A stretch of 63,938 bases of DNA from Ewingella americana ATCC 33852 (GTDB taxonomy: Bacteria > Pseudomonadota > Gammaproteobacteria > Enterobacterales > Enterobacteriaceae). The notes under the pieces were generated by a model. That model was not told where the DNA came from. It ran no database searches and worked only from the letters and a program-made list of their open reading frames with translations. Location of the stretch: the NCBI RefSeq assembly GCF_000735345.1, contig NZ_JMPJ01000074.1, positions 1-63,938 on the forward strand, written 5' to 3'. Shown piece after piece: positions 1 through 7,591 of the stretch (within the stretch, counting starts at the first letter, position 1; each line of letters starts with the position of its first letter). Made by a program: the position numbers and the translations under genes.

Positions 1-255
1 CCCTTTGATGATCCGCGAGTTATGCCGGGTGGGCCAGGCGTTGATTATGTGGATATGGACGGTGAAAAGCAGAACATTGCTCCTGGCTCTGCTGGCCCTC
101 GATGGGGGTTAGAGTATATCGCGACAAAAGCCATAGGTGGTTTGACTGCAGAGCTTCTTACAAATTGGCAGGACATGCCCACCAGCGTGCCAGAAGTGAA
201 GAATTATAAAGGCTGGAGCCGAATGCAGTGTGACCCGAGTAAGGGGCTGAAGTAA
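1..255 (+). CDS. 3' end of an unidentified protein (partial)
   Basis: The frame is open from the first base of the window to the stop at 253-255, so this is the C-terminal 84 residues of a gene that begins outside. The piece is Gly/Pro-rich at its start (PGGPGVDY) and ends with a Trp- and Lys-containing tail (KGWSRMQCDPSKGLK). I do not recognise the family. An in-frame ATG at 22 exists, but it has no ribosome binding site and the frame continues upstream of it, so a start there is unlikely. The next gene, digH, is convergent and ends 126 bp away. Confidence 0.55.
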   Translation, partial: PFDDPRVMPGGPGVDYVDMDGEKQNIAPGSAGPRWGLEYIATKAIGGLTAELLTNWQDMPTSVPEVKNYKGWSRMQCDPSKGLK

Positions 256-381
256 CAGCCCCAAAAGGTGGGAAGATATAAGATGGAAAATGATAATCAT
301 TAAAGCGAGATTTTTTTTAAGCCACTCCAACTCAAGCCACGTGACACAGTACAAGTCCGCCACCCCATCCTCAGGAGATAA

Positions 382-1674
382 TCAACTCCCCCAGCGATTA
401 CGCAGGTAATTTACTGCTTGCTGGGTTTGCGGCTGGTTGAGGTAATCCTCGCGGAACAGAATGGTGCCGGAGATTTGCGGTACCGCGTCGTTGAGGTCGA
501 GCTGTTTTTTTAGCTCAGGCACGCCGCCGCTGACCATCCAGTCAGGCTCGTTTTTCGAGGGTTCGCCCACTTTGTACAGCGCAATACCTATGTAGAGGCG
601 AGTATGGGTCGGCTTCACTACGTCGGCCCACCATTTTGCCAGCACGTCGTAGCGAGCCGCGTCACGGGCGAACGGCCAATAGAGCTGTGGCGCGATGTAA
701 TCCAGCAACCCTTCTTGCACCCAAAGGCGAGTGTCGGCGTAGGATTCATCATAGGCCGCCGCGCCGCGAGTGTTGGAACCTGCCGGATCGTGCGAGCGAT
801 TGCGCCAGACGCCCGCCGGGCTGATACCAAATTCTACGTTAGGTTTCAGTTGCTTAATGGTGCGTGACACCTGCTCCACCAGCAGTTGAGTATTGTGGCG
901 ACGCCAGTCGGCTTTCGAGCTGAACCCCTGTCCGTATCTCCTGAAGGTTTGGCTATCGTCGAGCGTCGAGCCCGGCGACTCGGTGTAGAAATAATCGTCA
1001 AACTGCACGCCGTCGACCGGATAGCGCGACACCACTTCCGCTACGATGCTGGTTATCCAGTCGCGCGCTTCGGGAATGCCGGGGTCGAGCACAAAACGGT
1101 CACCGGCGGTGCGGATCCAGTCGCGGTGCAGCACAAAGACGCTGGCCGGATGCATTGACAGGGTGCGGTTTAGCTCCGCCACGGTTCTCGGCTTGGTATT
1201 GACAGATACGCGATAAGGGTTGAACCAAGCGTGGACCTTCATGCCGCGCTTGTGGGCTTCATCCAGCATAAACTGAAGGGGGTCGTAGCCGGGATCTTGA
1301 CCGATATTTCCCGTCATCACGTCTGACCAAGGCAGGATCTTTGAAGGCCAGAGCGCGGTGCCGTCAGGCTTCACTTGGAAAAATACCGTGTTGATGCCGA
1401 GACGTTTCAGCTTATCCAGTTTGTCAGTCAGCGCCTTCTGCTGCTGACTAATGCGAACCGCCGGATTGCTAACATTCACCGACGAGATCGGCGGCCAGTC
1501 GAGGCGAGACACCGTGGTCAGCCAGACGCCGCGCATCGGCTCTTGCGGGTGCGAGCTTTTATCCGGTAGTGGCTGCTTCGCCACTGGCGGTAGCGGGGTG
1601 ACCAGAGATTTTGGCGGCGTGGAGGAACAACTGGCAAGCCACAGGGCACCGGCAAAAAGTGCACCTAAGCGCAA
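382..1674 (-). CDS. digH: DigH, divisome-localised glycosyl hydrolase lipoprotein
   Basis: This is an outer-membrane lipoprotein that, in E. coli, binds and cleaves denuded glycan strands of septal peptidoglycan. The product is about 430 residues, close to E. coli DigH (YddW, 439). The N-terminus is a short lipoprotein signal ending in the lipobox LASC (Cys about residue 16 from the start used here). The rest is one GH10-like (GHL10/DUF4015-type) TIM barrel with the conserved stretches RLGINTVFFQVKPDGTA, HAWFNPYRVS, DGVQFDDYFY and GVWRNRSHDP, nearly identical to the E. coli protein as I recall it. Odd: the frame has no ATG ahead of the signal peptide. The start given is a TTG; a slightly longer N-terminus beginning at a CTG (1725) or an ATC after a GGAG (1716 or 1713) is possible. 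It is transcribed away from marR. Confidence 0.93.
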   Translation of the reverse strand: MRLGALFAGALWLASCSSTPPKSLVTPLPPVAKQPLPDKSSHPQEPMRGVWLTTVSRLDWPPISSVNVSNPAVRISQQQKALTDKLDKLKRLGINTVFFQVKPDGTALWPSKILPWSDVMTGNIGQDPGYDPLQFMLDEAHKRGMKVHAWFNPYRVSVNTKPRTVAELNRTLSMHPASVFVLHRDWIRTAGDRFVLDPGIPEARDWITSIVAEVVSRYPVDGVQFDDYFYTESPGSTLDDSQTFRRYGQGFSSKADWRRHNTQLLVEQVSRTIKQLKPNVEFGISPAGVWRNRSHDPAGSNTRGAAAYDESYADTRLWVQEGLLDYIAPQLYWPFARDAARYDVLAKWWADVVKPTHTRLYIGIALYKVGEPSKNEPDWMVSGGVPELKKQLDLNDAVPQISGTILFREDYLNQPQTQQAVNYLRNRWGS

Positions 1675-1796
1675 AACGCGAGTTAGCGCGGGAAAGCGAC
1701 GATGACGGGCGATGATATTCTCCAGTGTTTTCTGGTGGTCACGTGGGGATCGCCATTCTCTTATGAATCAGGCCGCAGCGGCAAGTTTTGTGCAGC

Positions 1797-2300
1797 TTAG
1801 TGATGGGATTGTGCTTCTTGGTACTCGGCAAGAAATTCGTCGGAAGCGACATGATCACTCAGCAATCTCAAGGTTGCCGCTGATTCCGCCCCCAATACGG
1901 CTTCAACCCGATTGTTTGCCGTTGACCAATACTCCAGCGCTTTACTCAATTGTGAAACGCCCAGCGGAGTTAAAAATGCACATTTCACTCGTTTATCGTT
2001 TTCATGTGCTTTGAGTGCCACCAGACCATCGCGGATCAATGGGCGAAGAGCATGGGTTACCGCAGAGATCTGAATAGAAAGCTTGTCGGCCAGACTTTGT
2101 AACGATGGTGATTGGCCTTCATTGCTCGCAGTTAACCTTTCAATTTCGGATAGCAAGCTGACCTGAGTCGCCTTTAGCCCAAGGGGAGCCAGCGCGTCGT
2201 CATACAAGTTGCTCAATCTGCGTGCAGCACGTCTCAATGCTGTGTTGGTACACGCAAGCACCTCAAAGACATTCATCTCTTTGTTTTCATTGCTTTTCAT
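1797..2300 (-). CDS. MarR-family transcriptional regulator
   Basis: The 167-residue product has the winged-helix MarR layout: an N-terminal dimer helix (ALRRAARRLSNLYDDALAPLGLK), the recognition region SLADKLSIQISAVTHALRPLI, a wing with the family's D-x-R signature (HENDKRVKCAFLTP) and a C-terminal dimer helix. The start at 2300 (MKSNENK) is chosen because it is close to the conserved core; an ATG at 2276 is an alternative, and a longer frame from 2381 would run into the divergent promoter. It is divergent from an SDR-MFS pair that carries two palindromic operators at its promoter, so it very likely represses that pair. The ligand is unknown. Confidence 0.85.
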   Translation of the reverse strand: MKSNENKEMNVFEVLACTNTALRRAARRLSNLYDDALAPLGLKATQVSLLSEIERLTASNEGQSPSLQSLADKLSIQISAVTHALRPLIRDGLVALKAHENDKRVKCAFLTPLGVSQLSKALEYWSTANNRVEAVLGAESAATLRLLSDHVASDEFLAEYQEAQSHH

Positions 2301-2368
2301 GACATTTACCGTCTTGGTTCTACTCAGGCATTTACCGAATATTGCAAGGATGGGGGAGTCCCATCCTC

Positions 2369-2397
2369 TTGACAAGGACAATTTATCTCATTATAAA
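2369..2397 (+). promoter_or_regulatory. Near-consensus sigma-70 promoter for the SDR-MFS unit
   Basis: TTGACA (2369-2374) and TATAAA (2392-2397) are separated by exactly 17 bp. The SDR start codon is 56 bp downstream of the -10 box. Just upstream lies a 7-bp inverted repeat (GGATGGG at 2348-2354, CCCATCC at 2360-2366), which would fall in the leader of the divergent marR gene. Confidence 0.85.
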
Positions 2398-2398
2398 C

Positions 2399-2431
2399 TT
2401 GAGCACTCAATTAAATTGATTGAGCACTCAA
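2399..2431. promoter_or_regulatory. Twin palindromic operator, probably for the MarR protein
   Basis: The sequence TTGAGCACTCAA, a dyad with arms TTGAG/CTCAA, occurs twice, at 2399-2410 and 2420-2431. The centres are 21 bp apart, two helical turns, so both sites face the same side of the DNA. The first copy begins one base after the -10 box and covers the expected transcription start. This is the placement expected for steric repression of the SDR-MFS unit. Binding by the neighbouring MarR protein is inferred. Confidence 0.8.
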
Positions 2432-2452
2432 CTTTATGCGGAAAAGAAAATT

Positions 2453-3253
2453 ATGTCTCCATTAAAAAAAACGGCAGTGGTAACCGGAGCATCTTCAGGT
2501 TTAGGCGCGGTGTATGCAGACCGTCTTGCTGCTCGTGGTTATAACCTCATCTTAGTGGCTCGTCGTGCTGACCGACTGACCACGCTCGCCAGCAAAATAT
2601 CTGCCGAGCATGGTGCCGAAGTTCAGGTTTTAGCGGCTGATCTTGAGAGCGAAGCCGACCTGCAAAATATCGAACAGATCCTGTCTACTGATAGTGAAAT
2701 CAGCCTCTTGGTTAATAACGCGGGGCTGGCGAAGTTGCGCCCACTGGCATCCTCTCCACTGCAAGATTCTACTACCCAGATTGGGGTGAATATCACCGCC
2801 CTGACGCGTCTTACTCATGCCTTATTACCGGGGATGGTGGCGCGCAAAGAGGGCGCGATTATCAATATTGCTTCGGTGCTAGCCGTGCATTCACTGGCGA
2901 CCAGTTCGGTTTACAGCGGCAGCAAAGCCTATGTGTTGGCTTTCAGCCGCGGCCTGCAAGCCGAGTTGGCTAATACCGGTGTGAAAGTACAGGTGGTGTT
3001 GCCGGCGTCCACCGCTACAGAGATTTGGAGTGAGGAGGTGTCTGGCGTACCGCTTTCGGCACTGCGCGAGGATACGGTCATGACGGCGGAAGATTGCGTG
3101 GATGCCGCGCTGACCGGCTTTGACATGGGCGAGTTGGTCACTTGGCCGTCCGTGGCCGACGCAGAATTGTGGAAAACCTTTGATGACGCACGCTTCACCC
3201 TGTTTGCCGCCACACAGGTAGGCACGCCAGCTCCGCGTTATCGCCAATCCTAA
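2453..3253 (+). CDS. SDR-family NAD(P)-dependent oxidoreductase
   Basis: This classical short-chain dehydrogenase/reductase has 266 residues. It has the nucleotide-binding motif TGASSGLG (residues 11-18), an NNAG motif (LLVNNAGLAKL) and the catalytic YxxxK (Tyr154, Lys158, in YSGSK). The ATG at 2453 is used because the dinucleotide-binding strand follows directly; an upstream in-frame ATG overlaps the operator. The substrate is unknown. It is followed by an MFS exporter after a 153-bp gap and is preceded by a MarR-type operator. This suggests a small stress or xenobiotic response module in which the reductase modifies the compound that the pump exports. Confidence 0.88.
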   Translation: MSPLKKTAVVTGASSGLGAVYADRLAARGYNLILVARRADRLTTLASKISAEHGAEVQVLAADLESEADLQNIEQILSTDSEISLLVNNAGLAKLRPLASSPLQDSTTQIGVNITALTRLTHALLPGMVARKEGAIINIASVLAVHSLATSSVYSGSKAYVLAFSRGLQAELANTGVKVQVVLPASTATEIWSEEVSGVPLSALREDTVMTAEDCVDAALTGFDMGELVTWPSVADAELWKTFDDARFTLFAATQVGTPAPRYRQS

Positions 3254-3286
3254 TTCTGGTCGTCAATTTAGATAAAGATGCATAGC

Positions 3287-3309
3287 TGGAGGCAAGCTGC
3301 TTGCCTCCA
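3287..3309. repeat. 23-bp inverted repeat between SDR and MFS genes
   Basis: Two 11-base arms (TGGAGGCAAGC and GCTTGCCTCCA) flank a single T. As RNA it would fold as a stem of about 9 bp with a 5-base loop. It lies 34 bp after the SDR stop. No run of T follows it, so it is not a classical terminator. It may be a weak attenuator, an mRNA processing site, or an operator for the MFS gene. Confidence 0.5.
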
Positions 3310-3406
3310 ATAATCCGCATCAGCTTGCTGCCAAATAGCACGTCAATACGTGTCATTAACGGACCAAAGTAGTCGATTAAAAGCGTTTCATTTTAAGGAA
3401 GTCACT

Positions 3407-4585
3407 ATGTCTTCATCATTTGATGTTGCCGAGAGCGCGCCAACCTATTCTTGGCTGGGGGTGCTGACTATCGCGCTCGGCGCACTGTCTCTTGTTGTCA
3501 CCGAGTTTTTACCCGTGGGCCTACTTCCCGGTATTAGCAGTGATCTAGGCATTGCGGAAGGTACTGCCGGCCTGATTGTCAGCGTCACTGCGATACTGGG
3601 GTTTATCGCCGCGCCTATTACCGCCGTTGCCATCGGCAAAATGGATAGAAAGCTTGTGCTGCTGGGCTTTACAGCCTTGCTGGTTATCTCCAGTCTGCTG
3701 TCATGGAAAGTCGAGAGCTTTACCATGCTGTTGATTGCTCGGGTGATTTTAGGGATTGCCATCGGTGGGTTCTGGGCCATATCTATTACCGCCGCCGCTA
3801 AACTTGTTCCCGCAGAAAAGGTGCATGCCGCATCCTCTTTAGTTTTTGCTGGCATTTCAATTGGATCTGTTGTGGCGGTTCCAGCCGGGTCTTACATCGG
3901 GGCTTATGCTAATTGGCGAGAGGGGTTTCTGGGAGCCAGCGCACTGGCGATTCTCTGTTTAATTTTACAGCTGATTTTCCTGCCAAAACTCAAAATGAAG
4001 CAGGGAGTGAGTGCTCGTGATTTCTTCAGTTTATTGAGGAATACCCGCGTGCTGGCTATTTTCCTGACCGTGATCCTATTTATTGGCGGGCAATATGCAG
4101 GTTATACCTTTGTGACGCCCTATTTAGAGCAAATTACCCATCTCAATACGGAAGTCATCAGTGTTTTACTGTTTGCCTACGGGGTGGCAACGGTGGTGGG
4201 CAATTTCTTCGGTGGGGCTTTAGCGGGCAAAAATCTACACCGTACCGTAGTCGCCACGGCGTGGCTATTTGTCTTGTCACTGGGCACGATAGCGACATTT
4301 GGCGGCAGCCCGATACTGGCAGGATTGGCGTTGATGGTATGGGCGATATCCTGGGGAATGGCGCCAGTAGGCACCCAACTGTGGCTATACAACGCAACGC
4401 TTGATGCCCCTGAAGCCGCACAGGCAATGAATACCAGCGTGTTCCAACTCTCTATCGGGCTTGGATCATTGGCGGGGAGCGTGGCCGTCAACAACTTCGG
4501 CTTGCACAGCTCAATGTGGCTAGGAACGCTGATTTTAATTCTGGCGCTGTTGGTCGTTTATATCGTCGGACGCATGAATCGATAA
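3407..4585 (+). CDS. MFS efflux transporter, DHA1/AraJ-like
   Basis: The 392-residue product has about twelve hydrophobic segments and resembles drug:H+ antiporter-1 family exporters. TEFLPVGLLPGISSDLGI in helix 1 and the loop 2-3 motif GKMDRKLVLLG are typical of that family. The ATG at 3407 is chosen because it is preceded by AAGGAAG at good spacing and matches the usual N-terminus; an earlier in-frame start at 3350 adds 19 non-hydrophobic residues. It probably belongs to the MarR-controlled unit with the upstream SDR. The exported substrate cannot be read from the sequence. Confidence 0.85.
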   Translation: MSSSFDVAESAPTYSWLGVLTIALGALSLVVTEFLPVGLLPGISSDLGIAEGTAGLIVSVTAILGFIAAPITAVAIGKMDRKLVLLGFTALLVISSLLSWKVESFTMLLIARVILGIAIGGFWAISITAAAKLVPAEKVHAASSLVFAGISIGSVVAVPAGSYIGAYANWREGFLGASALAILCLILQLIFLPKLKMKQGVSARDFFSLLRNTRVLAIFLTVILFIGGQYAGYTFVTPYLEQITHLNTEVISVLLFAYGVATVVGNFFGGALAGKNLHRTVVATAWLFVLSLGTIATFGGSPILAGLALMVWAISWGMAPVGTQLWLYNATLDAPEAAQAMNTSVFQLSIGLGSLAGSVAVNNFGLHSSMWLGTLILILALLVVYIVGRMNR

Positions 4586-4613
4586 ATATCATCAGTGAGT
4601 CATATTAATAGCC

Positions 4614-4633
4614 AAGGGGAATGATTTCCCCTT
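4614..4633 (+). terminator. Hairpin after the MFS gene, probable terminator
   Basis: A perfect 8-bp stem, AAGGGGAA (4614-4621) and TTCCCCTT (4626-4633), has a 4-base loop and lies 29 bp after the MFS stop. The following sequence (ACTTCATTTC) is only moderately T-rich, so termination strength is uncertain. Confidence 0.5.
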
Positions 4634-4939
4634 ACTTCATTTCACAGTTTCGGCGCCAGACAGTGCTTAGCTCAAGTGAGAGTCAGAACTCAAGTGATGC
4701 TCGCTACGTAACAAGGCATAGGCATCCCCCCATTCTCCTTTAAAGAAAAAGTCGAGACGGCCACGAAAAGTCGTAGGTCGGTTCTACACTTCCGTTAGGT
4801 CGGGGAAAATTGCTGCCATTCCACCCACAAACCTGCTGGTGGACATTCCCCAATAATCACCCTATAAAGTTCAATGTGGTTCTTTTGTTAAATTTATGAA
4901 AAAATAAATCACTAATACGAAATGTCTCAAGGAGTGAAA
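4634..4939. other. Intergenic region, no gene seen
   Basis: This is the rest of a 354-bp gap. The only structure I note is a 9-base direct repeat (CTCAAGTGA at 4671-4679 and 4689-4697). The last 60 bp before the next gene are AT-rich and probably hold its promoter, but I cannot place the boxes convincingly. Confidence 0.4.
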
Positions 4940-5236
4940 ATGCATCCACAATATAATTTGTACGTGATTATCGTGCCTATTTTAATCATCGCCCTGACGT
5001 GGTGGGATTGGCGTCGCAAGAAAAATGCCATTCTAAAAGACAGAGCAGATACCCATGGCCCTGATTTCCACGAGCCTTACGCTGAGTCGCAGGCCGAGGC
5101 AAAAGAGAGAGCACTTTCTGAAGTAAATCACAGAGAACAGTCTTTAGCTAAAACCCTAAAATATAGAATTGCTATTACCATTATCTTTATTTTGCCGATT
5201 TTGATGTACATAAGATTATATTTTTTACACAAGTAA
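4940..5236 (+). CDS. Small two-TM membrane protein, unknown function
   Basis: The 98-residue product has an N-terminal membrane segment (YVIIVPILIIALTWWDW), a charged central part rich in Glu, Lys and Arg, and a second membrane segment near the C-terminus (IAITIIFILPILMYI). The ATG at 4940 is preferred over 4922 because AAGGAG sits five bases before it. I do not recognise a family. The gene stands alone between a terminator-like hairpin and a long convergent hairpin. Confidence 0.6.
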   Translation: MHPQYNLYVIIVPILIIALTWWDWRRKKNAILKDRADTHGPDFHEPYAESQAEAKERALSEVNHREQSLAKTLKYRIAITIIFILPILMYIRLYFLHK

Positions 5237-5256
5237 GCTTATTGAGAATATTAAAG

Positions 5257-5295
5257 GGATGGATGCATAGCGGGGAAGAGGCTATGCATCCATCC
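5257..5295. terminator. 15-bp perfect-stem hairpin between convergent genes
   Basis: The arms GGATGGATGCATAGC (5257-5271) and GCTATGCATCCATCC (5281-5295) pair perfectly around a purine-rich 9-base loop. It lies between the small membrane protein gene and the convergent MFS gene, where a bidirectional terminator is expected. T-runs are weak on both strands. Confidence 0.65.
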
Positions 5296-5306
5296 TGATT
5301 AATTGA

Positions 5307-6497
5307 TTAAGAATTTAAACTGGCATCGCGCAACCTGCTCCAGCCAGCGACTAAAACAATCAGCATAATAAAACCGGCCGAGGTGCCAAGCAGCAAACCT
5401 GCCCGCGCTCCATAATGGTCCACCACCGCACCCGCCAGACCCGCACCAACCGCCACGCCAACGCTAATTCCGGTCATCATCCAAGTCAGCCCTTCGGTAA
5501 TTCTGCCCGGAGCAATAATTTTTGAGCCAATATTCAGCGCGACAATCATGGTTGGGGCGTAAGAGATGCCCGCCACAAATAGCGTCGCCACCAGCGCAAA
5601 GACAGTGTGAGAAAACACCGTAGGGACCATGGTCAGCGCGGTGAGCAGCGTGCCGATGAAAAACTGTTTTGGCATCGAGATAGAGAGCCGAAGGCCGCCA
5701 AACATCAGGCCAGACAAGATGGAACCCAGCGCATAGGCAGCGAGCATGATGCTGGCCGCCGTCGGCCAATGGTGTTCGTTGGCGAAGGCCACGGCTGACA
5801 CGTCAATGGTGCCGCCCATCACCCCCATGGTCAGCAGCACCAGCACAATAGTGGCGAGGCCGGGCGTGCGCAATACCGAGCTGCCGTCGCTGCTGCCGCC
5901 AGCCACCACCTTGGGTTCGGTCTTTCTTTGCATCAGAAAAGCCGTCACGCCCAAGATTTGCAGCAGCACGGCAATTAATGGCCCAGCCTCGGCAAACAGC
6001 CCAGAGCTGAGGGCAATGGCTAAAGGTGCGCCGACAATAAAGGTGATCTCCGCCAGTACGGTGTCGAGAGAGAAGGCGGTGTGCAAGTGATGGCTATCGC
6101 GGAACATCGCCGCCCAGCGTGCCCTGATCATGGCTGACATGCTGGGCATGGTCCCGGCGAGGACCGCCAGAAGATATAACATCGGTGCCGGGGCGGCGAG
6201 ATAAGCCGCGGCGACCAGCGATAGCAGCATCAGGGTGCTGAAAGCCGTGACCCAAGGCAGCACTCGGCGCTGCCCGTGGCTATCGACAAACTTCGCCACC
6301 CGGGGAGCAATCAGCGCGCTGGAAAGAGTGAAGGTCCCTGCCACCGTGCCCGCCAGCCCGTAGTGGTCCGTTTGCATGACCAGCATAGTAATAATGCCGA
6401 TACCCATCATGGCGTATGTCAGGCGAGCGATGGTCCCAGAGACAACCAATCCCAAAACGCCGGGAACGGCAAAAATCTCACGATAATGCTGAGTCAT
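5307..6497 (-). CDS. MFS transporter
   Basis: The 396-residue product has about twelve hydrophobic segments. A motif resembling the loop 2-3 signature (VAKFVDSHGQRRVLP) supports the major facilitator superfamily; Ala/Gly-rich helices and the C-terminal half look like sugar- or drug-efflux members. The ATG at 6497 is used because AAGGGA precedes it by eight bases, whereas the earlier ATG at 6506 directly abuts that site. No regulator is adjacent on its promoter side. The substrate is unknown. Confidence 0.82.
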   Translation of the reverse strand: MTQHYREIFAVPGVLGLVVSGTIARLTYAMMGIGIITMLVMQTDHYGLAGTVAGTFTLSSALIAPRVAKFVDSHGQRRVLPWVTAFSTLMLLSLVAAAYLAAPAPMLYLLAVLAGTMPSMSAMIRARWAAMFRDSHHLHTAFSLDTVLAEITFIVGAPLAIALSSGLFAEAGPLIAVLLQILGVTAFLMQRKTEPKVVAGGSSDGSSVLRTPGLATIVLVLLTMGVMGGTIDVSAVAFANEHHWPTAASIMLAAYALGSILSGLMFGGLRLSISMPKQFFIGTLLTALTMVPTVFSHTVFALVATLFVAGISYAPTMIVALNIGSKIIAPGRITEGLTWMMTGISVGVAVGAGLAGAVVDHYGARAGLLLGTSAGFIMLIVLVAGWSRLRDASLNS

Positions 6498-6955
6498 TAT
6501 ATTCATCCCTTAATTATTTGAGAGGATCAGCGAGATGCTCCCATTATTTTTAGGCACCACTAGCCTGTGGTGTAATGTATTTCACGGCGTAAGGTTAAAT
6601 AGTATTCAAGTATTTATTGGCGCTTTATTGAAGTCAATGCTTATTTCTTCGCCTGTTTTACATCGCATTATTTCCGCGTTTGAAAAAAGAAAATTAAAAG
6701 CATCGTTAATGAATAAAATGGAGTTGGTTTTATTCCGCTATGAAAAATCTTATTCATTTGGCCTTAAAACTTAGGATAAACCCCTGAGTTATGCTGTTGA
6801 CCTGAATTGAAGACCGATCATTGATTAGCAGGATTGAGTGTCGCCATGGAATGAACTTAGTACTCAATTTACAAAGAAATTACTTGGAATATTAATTTTC
6901 TGGCTTTACAGTAACCTTCTACAACCTAGCTATATCCAGATTATCAGGAGATCCC
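6498..6955. other. 458-bp AT-rich intergenic region
   Basis: This region lies between divergently transcribed genes and should hold the MFS and RidA-like gene promoters. It contains a 79-codon plus-strand frame (6535-6774) with no ribosome binding site and no recognisable family; I treat that as chance. I see no convincing operator. Confidence 0.4.
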
Positions 6956-7378
6956 ATGTCACAGCCAAGCTCATCAAAACTGGTCCATATCAATCCTCAA
7001 GGTCTGCATGATCCTACGCCGAGCTGTTACACCCACGTGGTGACCGCGCCACTGGCGGGGCGGACAATTTTCGCCTCTGGCCAGTGTGGAGACATTCACC
7101 ACAACGGCCAGCCCCTTGATTTTGCAGCACAATTAGACGGCGCGCTGGCTGGCATGAAAACGGTGATTCAGGCCGGTGGGGGAACCGTGCATGACATCGT
7201 GCGCATCAATCTCTATATCGTGAACCACACCGAGGCGCTGCTGCCGATTTGGTCTGCCGCCGCCAAGCGAATTTGGGGCGAGGGGCCTTATCCGGCCAGC
7301 ACCTTGGTGCCCGTGCCTCGACTGGCGCTCGACGGACTGCTGGTAGAGATAGAAGCCACGGCGGTGGTGCTGGAGTAA
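6956..7378 (+). CDS. Rid-family (YjgF/UK114) protein lacking the key Arg
   Basis: The 140-residue product has the Rid fold signatures (GRTIFASGQCG, VRINLYIV, LVEIEATAV). True RidA imine deaminases carry an Arg (Arg105 in E. coli RidA) in a P-A-R-S context that holds the substrate carboxylate. Here the aligned position reads P-A-S-T, with Ser115 in place of Arg. Members without this Arg do not show classical 2-aminoacrylate deaminase activity and often sit in catabolic operons. The start at 6956 follows CAGGAGAT. It heads a same-strand run with an aldehyde dehydrogenase, a tautomerase and an SDR, so a pathway-specific role, for example on an enamine or imine intermediate, is more likely than general housekeeping. 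Confidence 0.85.
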   Translation: MSQPSSSKLVHINPQGLHDPTPSCYTHVVTAPLAGRTIFASGQCGDIHHNGQPLDFAAQLDGALAGMKTVIQAGGGTVHDIVRINLYIVNHTEALLPIWSAAAKRIWGEGPYPASTLVPVPRLALDGLLVEIEATAVVLE

Positions 7379-7591
7379 TAAAAAGCGGGCGGAATTGCGC
7401 GAAAAATTGCCCAATACCGTCCGAATTCCATGGCCTAAATCCTTGCGTATACGGCATTGCTGCCATTGATGCGCCGAGCCTAAGATGGCGACAACGGACC
7501 GGCAGACTGGTCTTCTCGCCACTGCAAACCCTGAATACGCTGCATATAGTTGCCACAGGGGGCGTAATTATCTTAGATATCGGAGTCAATA

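Noticed and set aside
1375-1705. Plus-strand frames opposite the digH N-terminus
   Set aside because: Antisense to a strongly conserved lipoprotein gene; no start signals.
6535-6774. 79-codon plus-strand frame in the region before the Rid-like gene
   Set aside because: No ribosome binding site, no recognisable motif, low-GC hydrophobic composition; likely chance in an AT-rich promoter region.
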